64,000 nucleotides of DNA from Mixophyes australis. Taxonomy: Eukaryota > Chordata > Amphibia > Anura > Limnodynastidae. The notes below the pieces were generated by a model. That model was not told where the DNA came from and ran no database searches. It saw only the letters and a program-made list of their open reading frames with translations. The stretch is taken from contig JAVHZZ010000003.1 of assembly GCA_036250195.1 (NCBI GenBank), positions 86,383,418 to 86,447,417 on the forward strand, given 5' to 3'. Position numbers and translations under genes: made by a program. Shown one piece after another: positions 12,217 to 23,773 of the stretch. The number at the start of each line of letters is the position of its first letter. Position 1 is the stretch's first letter.

Positions 12217-12895
12217 GTATAGAATAATAAGATTTGTAGTAAAATAGGCAGCGCCATACCCGCATTTCAGCAAAAACCATTTTGTCTCTATATAAGAAGA
12301 AGGGAGGACAACACTCTGGATTTGGGTTTAGGCAGCAGCCTGCAATCACAATCTGATCCCTGAGGGCCAGCGTACTGCAGCTTTAAAGCAGTTTACAAAT
12401 CACAGGAACTGAAGGCTTACATATGTGTTATATGTAGCAGAGGCTGGATACTGAAATATCCTCAGGAGATAGAAGGGACTGAATGCTGCACTAGTAGCAG
12501 CTTTAACAGACACTGAGCAATGCATAGTAGAAAGCAGGAGACATCACAGAAGGAGTACACAGGAGGATGGCCAGCATGCCAGGGCAGAAACCAGGAGATC
12601 CACAACTGTACTAAGGAGCAAACAGAAGCAAAGCCAAAGTCAGGGTTACAGAAAAAAGATACAAAATGATAAGTTAAGCAGGAGTCAGATACGATGCGAC
12701 CAATCATTTACAGATCACAGGAGTATAGAGAGTGAGACAAGGAACAGCAAACAATTGATGAACTGGCACAAATCTTTTGGAAATGGAAGACTACAAAGGC
12801 CAGGCACAGGTGTTCAGGATCCCAAGACAAATGATGAGGTCTTATTCCATTGCAGAGCCCTACAACTTAATCCATTGCAGAGCCCTACAACTGGT
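12217..12895. other. Unassigned sequence
   Basis: No gene recognised. The purine-rich text 'ggagtcagatacgatgcg' and similar phrases between 12350 and 12750 look like degraded LTR-element sequence but I could not align them. A ~27-bp direct repeat (cattgcagagccctacaact) occurs at about 12850-12893. Confidence 0.35.
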
Positions 12896-13089
12896 GGAGA
12901 AGTTTGCTCCCTTATTCTTTCCTCTCCACCCTCTTCCTGCCCTCTCGATCCCATCCCCTTCCACCTCCTTCGCTCTCTCTCTCTCCAACGGCCTGCTCTT
13001 ACCTAGCACACCTTTTCAACCTATCACTCTCCTCTGGTGTAGTACCCTCCTCATTTAAACACGCTCTTATATCGCCTATCCTCAAAAAA

Positions 13090-14364
13090 CCCAATCTTGA
13101 CCCCACATCTCTTGCTAATTATCACTTTCTCTCTTCTCCCCTATGTCTCCAAATTACTTGAGTGGATTGTCTGCAGCCGCCTAACCAGGCACCTCGCGGA
13201 CAAATCCCTCCTTGACCTCTCCAATCCGGCTACCGCCCCCTCCATTCTACCGAAACTGCCTTGGCCAAGGTTACTAATTATCTCCTATCTGCCAAATCCA
13301 AAGGTCACTTCTCCGTCCTCATCCTCCTTGACCTCTCTGCAGCCTTTGACACCGTGGACCACCCCCTCCTGCTGCAAACTCTTCTCTCTCTCGGCCTCTC
13401 CGGTTCTGTCCATGCCTGGTTCGCCTCATACCTCGCTAATCGCTCCTTCTCTGTATCCAGGCCTGGTTCTTTCTCCTCCCCTACCCGCTCCCTGTAGGAG
13501 ACCCGCAGGGCTCTGTTCTTGGCCCTCTACTCTTTTCCCTCTATACTTCCTCCCTTGGTGCTCTTATCTCCTTCTTCGGTCTTCAGTATCACCTTTATGC
13601 TGATGACATTCAACTCTATATTTCCTCTCCTGATCTTTCCTCCACCCTCCTCGCTCGGGTATCTCCACCATCTCCTCCTGGATGTCCGAGCGCTTTCTCA
13701 AAATCAATATCTCTAAAACTGCACTCATTGTCTTTCCTCCGCCCAGACTCCCATCCCACCATGACCTCTCTATTGTCGTCAATACCATCACCATCTCCTC
13801 TGTCACCCAACTTTGCTGCCTGGGTGTCACCCTCGACTCCTCTTTCTCTTTTGCCCTCCACATTCATTCCCTTGCCCAAGCCTGTCGCTTCCAACTACGC
13901 AACATCGCCCGCATCCGTCCTTTTCTCTATCATCCACGCCTCATCATCTCCCGCCTCGATTATTGTAACCTCCTCCTCACTGGCCTCCCTTACTTCCGTC
14001 TCTCCCCCCTCCGCTCTATACTCAATGCGGCTGCAAGACTCATCTTCCTCTCACGCCGCTCCTCCTCTGCCTCCCCTCTCTGCCTTGCCTTACACTGGCT
14101 CCCCTTCCCCTACAGAATCCTTTTCAAACTCCTCACCACCACTTACAAGGCTCTCTCCCAGTCTACTGCCCCATATATCTCTAGCCTCCTCTCCATTCGC
14201 ACTCCTGCCCGCTCCCTGCGCTCGGCCAATGACCGCCACCTCTCCTCCACTCTTATCACCTCTTCCCACTCCAGAATCCAAGACTTTTCCCGTGCAGCCT
14301 CCCTTCTCTGGAACGACCTCCCTCGTTCCATCCATCTCTCTCCTACCCTGTGCTCCTTCAAATG
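13090..14364 (+). pseudogene. L2-type reverse transcriptase (broken)
   Basis: RT landmarks appear in order. [13 protein letters not shown] (motif A) lies at about 13325-13365, followed by a SWFASYL-like block ([15 protein letters not shown]). [13 protein letters not shown] (motif B) lies at about 13498-13540 in a shifted frame. [12 protein letters not shown] (motif C, intact YADD) lies at about 13590-13630. [10 protein letters not shown] lies near 13825 and [14 protein letters not shown] near 13950-13990. At least two frameshifts (near 13490 and 13640) break the ORF. Comparison with the family order suggests a short in-frame loss just before SRLDYCN. The C-terminal KTHLFRKAY block resumes after the hAT insertion at about 15790. 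The enzyme would reverse-transcribe the element RNA at a nicked target; this copy is dead. Confidence 0.85.
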
Positions 14365-15771
14365 CAGGGCCGCCGAGAGGGGGGGGGAGCGGGTACATTT
14401 TACCCGGGCCCGGCCATGCCAGGGGGCCCGGGCCGGGCCCTCTCCGCTAATTTAATTATTTATTTATTTTTATTATTTTTTGCGATTTTTTTTTTTTTCC
14501 CCCGGGGAGCTGGAAGAAAAAAAACCGGGAAAAAAAACCCCGATACTCACGTGATCGCGCGGCGCCGTGTCTCTCCTCTCCTCTTCTCCATTCACACTGA
14601 CTGCCGGGCGTGACGTCATCAAGTCACAGAGGAGGAAAAAAAAGTGGGAGAGAGGAACAGAGAAGAAAAAAAAGTGGGAAAGAGGAACAAAGGAGGAAAA
14701 AAAGTGGGAAAGAGGAACAGAGGAGGAAAAAAAAGTGGGAGAGAGGAACAGAGGAGAAAAAAAAGTGGGAAAGAGGAACAGAGGAGGAAAAAAAGGAGAG
14801 AGGAACAGAGGAGAAAAAAAGGTGGGAAAGAGGAACAGTGGAGGAAAAAAAAGTGGGAAAGAGGAACAGAGGAGGAAAAAAAAGTGGGAAAGAGGAACAG
14901 TGGAGGAAAAAAAAGTGGGAAAGAGGAACAGGGGAGGAAAAAAAAGTGGGAGAGAGGAACAGAGGAGAAAAAAAAGTTTTGGGGGCTACTGAATGTTGGA
15001 ATGATTTTAGGGACAATGAGGTCTATTTATTAAATGTGATTATGAATTATTTAATGGCAGTGATGGTTGCAAGAAATAGGTACTGTTGGAGCTGTTTGCA
15101 GGAAGGGAAATAGGTTTATTTATTAAATGTGAATAGTATTATTTTAATGTTGGGGCTGGAGGAAGGCCTAATTATTAATCGTGAGTGCTATTGATTTAAC
15201 GCTGGGGCTGGCTGTAATTTTCTAAATGTAGCCATTTTTTTTCAAAATAGGTCCTTCAACATTCCTGGATCCGGACAAGCCACAACTAACGAAACCAGCA
15301 GCCACAGGTGGAGAAAGTGAGAAGAACAGGTAGGAGAGAGCAGCACAGTGTGTGAAATGTTGTGATTCTAGTAGGGACAATGGCAATTTTTGGTGAATGT
15401 TGTGCCCAATGTAAGGTGTAGGCCACAACTGAACTGTTTGTGTACACACTGCATTCTTTGTATACTACACTGTGCTGATAGATGTCCTGAAAGTCAGGAG
15501 TGCTTGAACATATGTGACGCTCCGGCGAATCGAGAGTCTAGTGATTTTAATGCTAGCCACGCCCCAATGGCGCATTTGCCATGCCCCGAAATGCATGACC
15601 ACACCTCCGAAAAATTTTGCACCGCCGTTAGGCTAGCCACGCCCCAACGGCGCATTGCCACGCCCCTGAATGTATGACTACACACTAAAATTTTTTGGGG
15701 CTTACTCCACTATGAGGGGGGGCCCCATGAATTTGTTGTACCCGGGCCCTGAATTCCTCTTGGCAGCCCTG
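14365..15771. mobile_element. Non-autonomous hAT-type transposon inserted in L2, carrying a purine-rich minisatellite
   Basis: Ends are CAGGGCCGCCGAGAG and CTCTTGGCAGCCCTG (imperfect inverted repeats). A perfect 8-bp duplication ttcaaatg lies at 14357-14364 and 15772-15779, and removing the element rejoins the L2 reading path. The interior holds GC-rich ends, a purine array (14628-14985), an AT-rich part with repeated 'ttattaaatgtgaat' motifs (15020-15250), and a right part with repeated 'gccacgcccc' (15558-15665). No transposase is seen. The right half is similar, in reverse, to 20341-21120. Confidence 0.92.
14628..14985. repeat. Homopurine 28-30-bp minisatellite inside hAT
   Basis: About twelve copies of a unit such as gaggaaaaaaaagtgggaa followed by agaggaacag, varying in A-run length. 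The strand is almost pure purine, so the long overlapping frames here (up to 167 codons) are translation artefacts. Homopurine-homopyrimidine tracts can in principle form triplex DNA (established knowledge). Confidence 0.95.
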
Positions 15772-16116
15772 TTCAAATGTACACTGAAAACTCACCTCTT
15801 CCGTAAAGCCTACCAACCATCTACTTAACCTCCATCTCCTCCCTTCAGCTCGTCCTTCCTTCTCTCCCCTTGCCTCAACTGGCTCCTCTTGTGCCTGGTG
15901 TGTTTTCCCTCCCTTAGGAAGCAAGCTCGTATGAGCAGGGTCCCCTCCTGTCTCCATACCTGTTCTTCCGCTCTGTCTTTACTGCATATGACTAGCCGGA
16001 GTTTCTGAAGTATTGGGACTTTTTGTTCATTGTTCTGTATGGTTTCACCCTGTATAGTCTACTGTTAGTACTGTGTGCGGCGCTGCGGATACCTTGTGGC
16101 GCCTAACAAATAAATG

Positions 16117-16154
<38 letters not shown>
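16117..16154. repeat. (TAA)n 3' tail of L2 copy A
   Basis: A trinucleotide run directly after the L2 3' UTR. Short tandem tails replace poly(A) in L2/CR1-type LINEs. Confidence 0.9.
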
Positions 16155-16283
16155 TGCAGGCATATCTGATACACTAAAAGCAGCACCCAAAGAGATGATG
16201 TTCTGCAGACAGAGGTAGCTGGTGACACACATGGCATTGGCCTGTATCGATGACCAATTAGTGCAGGATGTGGGGTGCATTGA
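16155..16283. other. Unassigned junction between L2 tail and L1
   Basis: A 129-bp stretch that I could not assign. It may be L1 5' sequence out of frame or old genomic DNA. No clear target duplication of the L1 is visible. Confidence 0.4.
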
Positions 16284-19200
16284 TACCAGATAGAGCCCCC
16301 CTCCCATATACAACTGTACAACGGTCTATTAGAAAACAAACCAGTGACCTTGGTTTCACTTTATGCTCCAAACTCACGCCAGATTCCTTTTTTAAGAAGA
16401 GTCTTCCGGGAAATAGAGAAACACAAAGAAGGTAAATTGATCGTCATGGGAGACTTTAATATTGTGGCAGACCCTAGGCTAGATAGGTCCTCCCCATCTC
16501 CATCTTCTCCTTATAATTCTACTCTTCCCGCTATACCAGGACCTTCATTAGCTTTTTCTAAGTTGTTAGCAGAGTTCGACCTGTATGATGTCTGGAGAAT
16601 CTCGGAACCGAGTGGCAGAGACTACACGTATTTTTCCTCTGTCCATAATTCCTACTCCCGTATAGACCTTATCTTAACTGATAAGTGGACACTACAGGCC
16701 ACTAAACAAATTAAAATTCTACCAATATCTTGGTCTGACCATGCCCCAGTGTTGTGGACGTGGCATAGGGAGCGACCGTACGAAGCTCCTAGGCCCTGGC
16801 GCATGCCAACATATTTATTGACACTTCTGGAAGCTAAATTAGACCTCAAGAACGCTCTCCACCAATACTGTCAAAATAATGCCCCGGAGGACACTAATAT
16901 TTTTAATTTTTGGTGTGCTCTGAAAGCAGTTTTGAGAGGAGTGACGATTCAGACAGGTGCCCGGTTAAAAAGAGCTAATGCACACCGCCAAACTGAGCTA
17001 GAATTAAAATTACAAACCCTAGAATCCCAAAATAAGGAGCGCCCTTGTACTGAACTAAAGAATGAACTGACACAGGTCCGAGGTCAAATCCAGAAACTGT
17101 TGATGGCCAAAACACAACAAGCTTTGACTAAACTTAGGCAAAAATTCTATGTTGCAGGGAACAGAGCGGGGAAGCTTTTGGCTAGAAAGTGTAGGGGTCA
17201 AAGAGCCAAACATAGAATTAAACATCTAGTGGACGAAAGTGGACAAAAAGTATCTAACCCTAAAAGTATAGCTAATATGTTTGCTCAGTACTATGCTAAA
17301 CTATATAATTTGAAAAAGGATAGCTTATTGCATCAACCGTCTCTGGCAGACATAGATGGCTTCTTAAGTAGTCTGCATATCCCCAAAGTAGATCCGGAGA
17401 CCGCAGAATCCCTATCTGCCCCCTGGTCCCAATCTGAAATACAAACAATTATTAAAAACCTACCAAGAGACAAAGCCCCTGGCCCTGACGGTTATATCAA
17501 TGGCTTTTATGTTATGTTCCAGGAAGATCTCCTCCCAATATTAGAGCAACTATTTAACGCAGGAACATCACATGGGTCATTTCCCTCTGAAATGTTAGAA
17601 TCTCGAATCGTCGCTATACCCAAACCGGGGAAGGACCCAGCATCGTGTCTCAATTATAGGCCAATCGCCCTTCTGAATTCTGATATCAAAATATATGCTA
17701 AACTGATAGCAAATAGGCTTAACGGACTTCTCCCGAATTTAATCCATCCAGACCAGGTGGGATTTGTTCAGGGGCGGCAGGCCTCGGATAATACGAGAAG
17801 AGTGCTTAATATTATAGAATGGTTCTCAGAGGCCCAGTCTGAGCTGTTAGTCCTCTCCCTTGATGCCGAGAAGGCATTTGATAGACTACATTGGGGCTAC
17901 ATGGAGGGGGTCCTTCTCCGGTTTGGATTCCATGGCGACTTCTTGAGGGCTATTTTGGCCTTATATTCCCACCCATCGGCTAGAGTGTTTAGTAACGGAT
18001 TCCTGTCGGATAGATTCACGACCACAAACGGAACTCGACAGGATTGCCCCTTATCCCCGTTGATATTTGTCTTGGCAATGGAACCTCTTGCCATATCCAT
18101 TAGATCCTCACATCTCTTTCCTGGTGCCATTGTTAAAAATACCTTGCATAAAATATGTCTATTTGTCGATGACGTTTTGCTTTTTGTAACTGACCCGGGG
18201 ACTTTGCTGCCGACCCTTCATAATATTTTAGATACATATAGCCGAGCTTCATATTATAAGCTAAACTCCACTAAATCAGAAGCCCTTCCAATAAATATTC
18301 CCCATGAGAAGGTGCAACTCCTTAAAACATCTTTTCACTACTCATGGAAGATGTCGGCACTGAAATATTTGGGTATTCAAATCACTTCCTCACTGGAAAA
18401 TACGATTAATCTTAATTTTTCATCTCTAACCCTCCAACTTTCAACTTTAAGTAAATCCTGGGTCTGCAGCGAGGTCTCCTGGTTGGGAAGGATCGCAGCC
18501 TTCAAGATGATGTTGCTCCCAAAAATGATGTATTTATTCCGTACTATTCCTGTTTGTATCCCCCAATCTTTATTGGATAAACTGCATTCAGTTATGATAT
18601 TATATGTCTGGAAGCACAAACCCCCACGAATAGCCAGTTCTCGGATGTATTTGCCTAAACAACAGGGAGGTTTGGAGTTGCCAGACTTGTACAGATACCA
18701 TGCGGCTTGCTTACTTTCTCAGCTTCGTGACTGGTCCCTTCCGATGCACCAAAAACCATGGGTAGACCTGGAGAAAGCTCTTAAACCGCATTTCCCATTG
18801 GCAGATTTGATCTGGGTTCCAAAAAATTGGCGCCCTGTAAATTCCCAATTACCAAAGACAACTAGGGACTCCCTGTTGGTGTGGGACAAAGTGTTAAAGG
18901 TCAATTCTATGACTCTGGTCCCGACCAAAAATATCTCCTTAGCTGCAGTGGCTAAATTATTTCCTAATTTACATCTCAGCCTATGGGTATCAAACGGAAT
19001 ATCCTCATTCTCTCAATTAGTAGAGGATCAGAGTTTACTATCTTTTACACAAATAAAGGTAAGATTTCACCTCACTTCCCAGGAATTTTATAAATACCTG
19101 CAGCTCAGACACTGGTTTAATTCCCTTCCCAGACTAGGTCTAACTATTACAACACCACCGCCCTTGCTGTTCACTAAATTAACAAAAGGAGATAATAGAG

Positions 19201-19914
19201 CCAGCATTAACTTCTAGTACCGCTATACTCTCCCCTCTACATCAGAAAATAAAACTAAAATACAATTGCAGTGGGAATCTGACCTTCAACTAGAGTTGGA
19301 AAGTGAAGAATGGGAAGCCATTTTCACAAACTCGTTCCGAATGTCCAAATGTATAAATCACACAGAAATGATGATAAAATTAATTAATAGATTGTATCTT
19401 ACCCCAACTAAACTTCATAAAATGTGGCCTTCCCAGTCGAAACTTTTCTGGTCGGCAATGCAATATACCGGGGGATTTGATGCATATATTCTGGAATTGT
19501 CCCCATATACAGTCGTTCTGGGTACAAATATTCCAGCTAGCCAATAAGGTTACTAGACAAAATCTCTCTCCTACCCCGGAGGTTGCGTTGCGGCAGCATT
19601 ACCACCCTCAGTTTCCATCACATGCTAAATATGTCTTTAGTCATATTCTGATTTCCGCAAGAGCCTCCTTAGCTCAAGGTTGGAAGTCAACACAGATACC
19701 CTTGATATCGAAAATAGTGGCCAAGGTGCAATTCAGCTTTGAAATGGAGACAGAGGGGATGCCCTACTCCACTGCCACCTCGCCCCTGATAATGAAGTGG
19801 TTCAGCTGGCATGTGTATGTTACGGACAGAGAGGGAGCGCGTCCAGACCGAATAGACTCTGATTTACTACCTGCATCTCCTACACTTAGCGAAGTTCCTC
19901 ATTGTCCCTATTAG
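16284..19914 (+). pseudogene. L1 ORF2 (endonuclease-reverse transcriptase), truncated and frameshifted
   Basis: The longest open frame in the window is 957 codons (16344-19217), open back to 16284. Counting from 16344, endonuclease motifs are YAPN (7-10), GDFN (36-39), SRID (105-108) and SDHAP (131-135). RT motifs are APGPDG (378-383), NYRPIALLN (437-445), LDAEKAFD (506-513), TRQDCPLSP (564-572) and FVDD (607-610). Two substitutions at conserved sites stand out: RQG to RQD in motif B and FADD to FVDD in motif C. A stop at 19215 precedes sequence that still reads as L1 C-terminus. A frameshift near 19475 leads to MHIFWNCP and the last ~140 codons (to 19914). The upstream Cys pair expected before that block looks mutated. 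The family protein nicks DNA and copies its own RNA; this copy is inactive. Confidence 0.9.
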
Positions 19915-20168
19915 TAGTTCCATGGTGACCATTCGACCAGTGTAACTTTCACGAATTGGAAGGGAACCTATTAGGTTCCCTCCCTCATGTGTTCAATATG
20001 GTTTAACAGCAGAATTGTTTAATGTGTTCCCCCCACTATGTACCCCCTCAACCCTTCTCCTTTTAATTTTGTGTCCTTTCCTTACCCCCCATCCCTTTCT
20101 TCTTTCTGTACCCCATAATTTTTGAAAAATGAATAATAAAAATACTATTGAAGTTAAAAAAAAAAAAA
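16284..20168 (+). mobile_element. L1-type LINE, 5' truncated
   Basis: Coding region of L1 ORF2 followed by a ~250-bp 3' UTR and a poly(A) tail (about 20155-20168). ORF1, the 5' UTR and roughly the first 100 residues of the endonuclease are absent, which is the usual outcome of incomplete target-primed reverse transcription. No convincing target duplication was found. Confidence 0.9.
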
Positions 20169-20340
20169 CACTTCTGGTTCACTCACATAATTGCTGCCTG
20201 CTCTTTGTATGAGAGACAGGTACACTTCGACTAATACATAGAAAGCAGGACAGAAAAAGCAACTAAATTTTGCAGTAGTAAACCAGTAACAGAAAATATC
20301 ATATTTGTGTTTATTTAATATCATGGTGCAAAGGAACTGT
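20169..20340. other. Unassigned sequence downstream of L1
   Basis: No recognisable feature between the L1 poly(A) tail and the hAT-related region. Confidence 0.4.
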
Positions 20341-20539
20341 CAAAATAGAAAAATTCAGTTGGCAGACTGTCTTGCTCTCTCCTAACTGTTCTTGTCACTT
20401 TCCCTACCAGTGATTTCTGGTGTCTCTTGCTCATTTGCCGCTTGTCTGGATCCTGGAATGCTGGTGGCCCTATTTGGAAAAAAATTGTGTACATTAAATG
20501 TAGAAAACTCCAATGATCTCCGGAGTTAAATCACACGCA

Positions 20540-21120
20540 CCCATGTTTAATAATAAGGCCTCCTTCCAGCCCCAACATTAAATACTAGTATTCACAATTA
20601 ATAAAAAAAACCTCCCTCCAAACAGCCCCAGCAATAAATTAATAGCATTTACGTTTAATAAATATAACCATTTCCCACAACCATTCCGGCATTAAATAAT
20701 TCATATTTACATTTAATAAAAAGCCCTCCTTCCCAAACTCAGCCCCATTATTAAATTAAATAGCCCCATCATCCCCCTACAAATAAATTAATAACTCCCA
20801 CCATTAAATAATTAGCTCCAACCTGCAGTCCACCTTTAAATTAAGAGCCTACCTCCCACCCAAATTACAGTAGAGACCGCCCCCCACACCAGCAATAATT
20901 AATAGCATTTGCGTATAATAAATATGCCTATTTCCCGAAACCATCACTGCCATTAAATAATTCATATTCACATTTAATAAATAGATTTCAAACTCACACC
21001 CACATTCAATTAATAGCACCCAAACCACCCCATCTTAAATTAATAAGCCCCGCTATTAAATTAAATTACCCCACCATCACCCCACAAGCAAATAGCACCC
21101 ATTAGCCACCTCATACCCAA
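20540..21120. repeat. Degenerate AT-rich tandem repeats
   Basis: Loose repetition of 'attaaataattcatattcacatt' style units with C-rich spacers (ccctcctt, ccccac). Probably an old array within the hAT-related fragment. Confidence 0.65.
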
Positions 21121-21129
21121 ATTAGATTT

Positions 21130-22056
21130 CCACAAGCCACGCTGCCCTCACACTCATTACATTGCCACAAGTCAACTTTGTCTTCACACACATTACATTG
21201 CCACAAGCCCCCTTGCCATCACACACACATTACATTTTCACAAGCCCCCTTGCCATCACACATAGACACACACACACACACGCACACATGCATTACATTG
21301 CCACAAGCCCCCTTGCCATCAAACACACACATACACCTACACACCCACACACACAGATTACATTGTCGCAAGCCCCTTGCCATCAAACACATTACATTGC
21401 CACAAGTCACCGTGTCATCAAACACACATATAACATTGTCATACACACACAACACTGACATCAGACCCCTTGTCATCACACACACACATACAGCACTGAC
21501 ATCAACCCCCTTGTCAGCACACACACACACACACACACACACAACACTGACATTGCCACAAGTCCCTTGCCATAAACATATTACATTGCCACAAGCCCCC
21601 GTGTCATCAGACACACACAATACTGACATCAGCCCCATTGTCATCACATACAACACTTATATTAGCCCCTTTGCCATGACACACAGACAACACTGATATC
21701 AGCCCACTTGTCATCACACACACACACACAACACTGACATCAGCCTCTTTATCATGACACACATACACACAACAATGACATCAGCCCCCTTGCCATCACA
21801 CACACACACAACACTGACATCAGCCCCCTTGTCATCACACACACAACACTGACATCAGCCCCCTTGCCATCACACACACAACACTGACATCAGCCCCCTT
21901 GTCATCACAAACACACACAACACTGACATCAGCCCCCTTGCCATCAAACACACACACATTACATTGCCACAAGTCCCTTGCCATAAACATATTACATTTC
22001 CACCAGCCACCGTGTCATCAGACACATACATTACATTGCCACAAGCCTCCTTGCCA

Positions 22057-22090
<34 letters not shown>

Positions 22091-22115
22091 TACATTGTCA
22101 AAAGCCCCCTTGTCA

Positions 22116-22147
<32 letters not shown>

Positions 22148-22380
22148 CACTGACATCAGCCCCTTGTAATCACACATACACACATTACATTGTCAAAACC
22201 CCCCTTGTCATCACACACACACAAACACAACACTGACATCAGCCCCCTTGTTATCACTCACACACAACACTGACATCAGCCCCCTTGCCATCACACACAA
22301 CACTGACACCAGCCCCCTTGTCATCACACACACAACACTGACACCAGCCCCCTTGTCATCACATACACACTGGTACTGCA
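21130..22380. repeat. CA-rich compound minisatellite
   Basis: Two unit types alternate: ttacattgccacaagccccc and aacactgacatcagccccctt, each followed by 'tgtcatcacacacaca' of variable length. Units are about 35-50 bp. The long frames in this interval on both strands are low-complexity His/Thr or Val/Cys translations and are not genes. Confidence 0.93.
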
Positions 22381-22560
22381 GTCCCCCTCCCCTCACACAT
22401 TATGTCAGCATAGAACTCCCCTTCACACTTACACTCACACACTTACCTTTTTACTGCAGCATTTGTATGAAGACTCCTCTCTGCCTCTTGTCCTGCACAC
22501 GCATAGGACGGCACCTGTCACATGGTCCACTTCCCATGTGACATATAAATGGTTGGGGAT

Positions 22561-22773
22561 TGGAGGAGGGCACAGATAGAGGAGAGGGGAGGAGGGAGGG
22601 ACTTTTGAAGAGATCCGCAGGCACAGTAAGAAAGGTATTTACAAAAGAGAGAAGACTGCACCAGGTAATCCATTCACCTTCCTCCTACTATATAAATCTT
22701 AGTTTGTCTTATACAGTAAGAGATACAAACCGAGGAAGGGTGCACCCGATCATTATATTGATTATATTATTAT
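22561..22773. other. Unassigned sequence
   Basis: A purine-rich start (ggaggaggg) and no gene. The phrase cagtaagaaaggt occurs at 22625 and again at 23091 on the other side of the palindrome, so the palindrome may sit between duplicated sequence. Confidence 0.4.
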
Positions 22774-23089
22774 ATTACCAAAACTGAGAGAGACAGGAAA
22801 GCATGATCATATAGGGCACTCAAAATGGAGAGGAAATTTATATAAAGTGTTTAAATGTGGTAAATTCAGTTAACTGAATCTTTGTTGAGTAAACAAAAAA
22901 TAAAATAATTATTATTTATATTATAATACAATTAAAATATAATTTAAATTATAATTTTTTTATTTTTTGTTTACTCAATAAAGATTCATTTAACTGAATT
23001 TACCACATTTAAACACTTTATATAAATTTTCTCTCCATTTTGAGTGCCCCATATGATCATGCTTTTCTGTCTCTCTCAGTTTTGGTAAT
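22774..23089. mobile_element. Long palindromic MITE
   Basis: Two ~140-bp arms are nearly perfect inverted copies. The left starts attaccaaaactgagagag and the right ends ctctctcagttttggtaat; both contain the tgatcatat and taaacactttatataaa type blocks. The AT-rich centre is near 22925-22950. If TA is the target site, the element is 22778-23085, compatible with Tc1/mariner-type MITEs. This superfamily is an inference. Confidence 0.8.
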
Positions 23090-23595
23090 ACAGTAAGAAA
23101 GGTGGCTGGTCCCGGAGGAGGGATCAGCTACCTAGTACTACACTGTCACCCCACCATTGGCAACTGGTTCGTCGGGGGACTCTGGGCTGATTTCAGTAAT
23201 ATCAGCCAGGAGGCCGTGAACCAGCCAATGTAGCTCCACACATATATTTCTTTTAAACCCCCCTCCAAAAGACTTTAGATGGCCATCTGAGACCACCGGC
23301 CTACCTGGAAAAGTCCCAATAGGTTCTGTGGTCAATCCGCCCCAGGATGTTATGGGCAAAAGAATGCATAGTTATGATGTTATTGTCTTCTTCCATTATG
23401 TTCACTGGAAATACAGAGGTGCTGAGTGAAATGGAACAGCAGCCCACAGACAAGGACACATGTGAAGGAATAGCAGCCACAGGAAAATGAATCTGGGTGT
23501 TGTGGCCATTGGCATACGTTGGAAGATTTTATCCAAAAAAATTATCAAAGAAATAACTTTTTTTGAAAACAAAATGGATCAAATTCAAAAAACAC
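23090..23595. other. Unassigned sequence
   Basis: No gene. Text near 23331-23346 (ggtcaatccgccccagg) resembles a reversed hAT terminus but no partner end or duplication was found. Confidence 0.4.
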
Positions 23596-23598
23596 TAA

Positions 23599-23773
23599 GG
23601 GGTATATTTACTAAATTAAGGGTTCGAAAAAGTGGAGATCTTGTCTATAGCAGCCAATCAGATTCTAGTTATCATTTATTTAGTACATTCTACAAAATGA
23701 CAACTAGAATCTGATTGGTTGCTATAGGCAACATTTCTACTTTTTCAAACCCACAGTTTAGTCAATATATCCC
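23599..23773. mobile_element. Palindromic MITE, GGGGTATATTTACT family, copy 1
   Basis: Inverted arms GGGGTATATTTACTAAA and TTTAGTCAATATATCCC surround the internal inverted blocks 'agcagccaatcagattctag' and 'ctagaatctgattggttgct'. A 3-bp TAA duplication (23596-23598 and 23774-23776) fits PIF/Harbinger-type integration. Related copies lie at 40435 and 52917. Confidence 0.88.

Larger units (their letters stand above)
12896..16154 (+). mobile_element. L2-type LINE copy A, split by a hAT insertion
   Basis: A non-LTR retrotransposon 3' half on the plus strand: reverse transcriptase from about 12896 to 14364, interrupted by the hAT element at 14365-15771. The C-terminal coding end and 3' UTR resume at 15780. 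The 3' UTR ends with the family tail ggcgctgcggataccttgtg (around 16079), followed by an (ATA)n/(TAA)n microsatellite (16117-16154), as expected for this clade. The endonuclease domain is missing, so the copy is 5' truncated. Confidence 0.85.
20341..22560 (-). mobile_element. hAT-related fragment, reverse relative of the 14.4-kb element, with CA-type array
   Basis: Reverse-complemented, 20385-20485 matches the 15240-15330 part of the hAT at 14365 (shared 'ggacaagc', 'ggatcc.gga' and 'cct.ttctc.ctttc' blocks). The AT-rich 20540-21120 part repeats 'ccccaacattaaa..aatagcattta' units, as 15000-15230 does in reverse. Where the 14.4-kb copy has its homopurine array, this one has a CA-rich array (21130-22380). 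I did not find either terminal repeat, so the boundaries are approximate and the element is probably truncated. Relationship is by eye only. Confidence 0.6.

Noticed and set aside
13728..14450. 240-codon frame overlapping the L2 reverse transcriptase
   Set aside because: It is a Pro/Ser-rich shadow of the real L2 frame that carries GVTLDSS and LDYCN.
14567..15113. 141-, 167- and 129-codon Lys/Glu/Arg-rich frames
   Set aside because: They arise from the homopurine tandem array; three registers give near-equivalent repeats, which a real coding repeat would not.
21162..22236. His/Thr-rich and Cys/Val-rich frames in the CA-rich region
   Set aside because: Low-complexity translations of CA repeats on both strands.
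23331..23346. Reversed hAT-like terminus near ggtcaatccgccccagg
   Set aside because: No partner end or 8-bp duplication was found.
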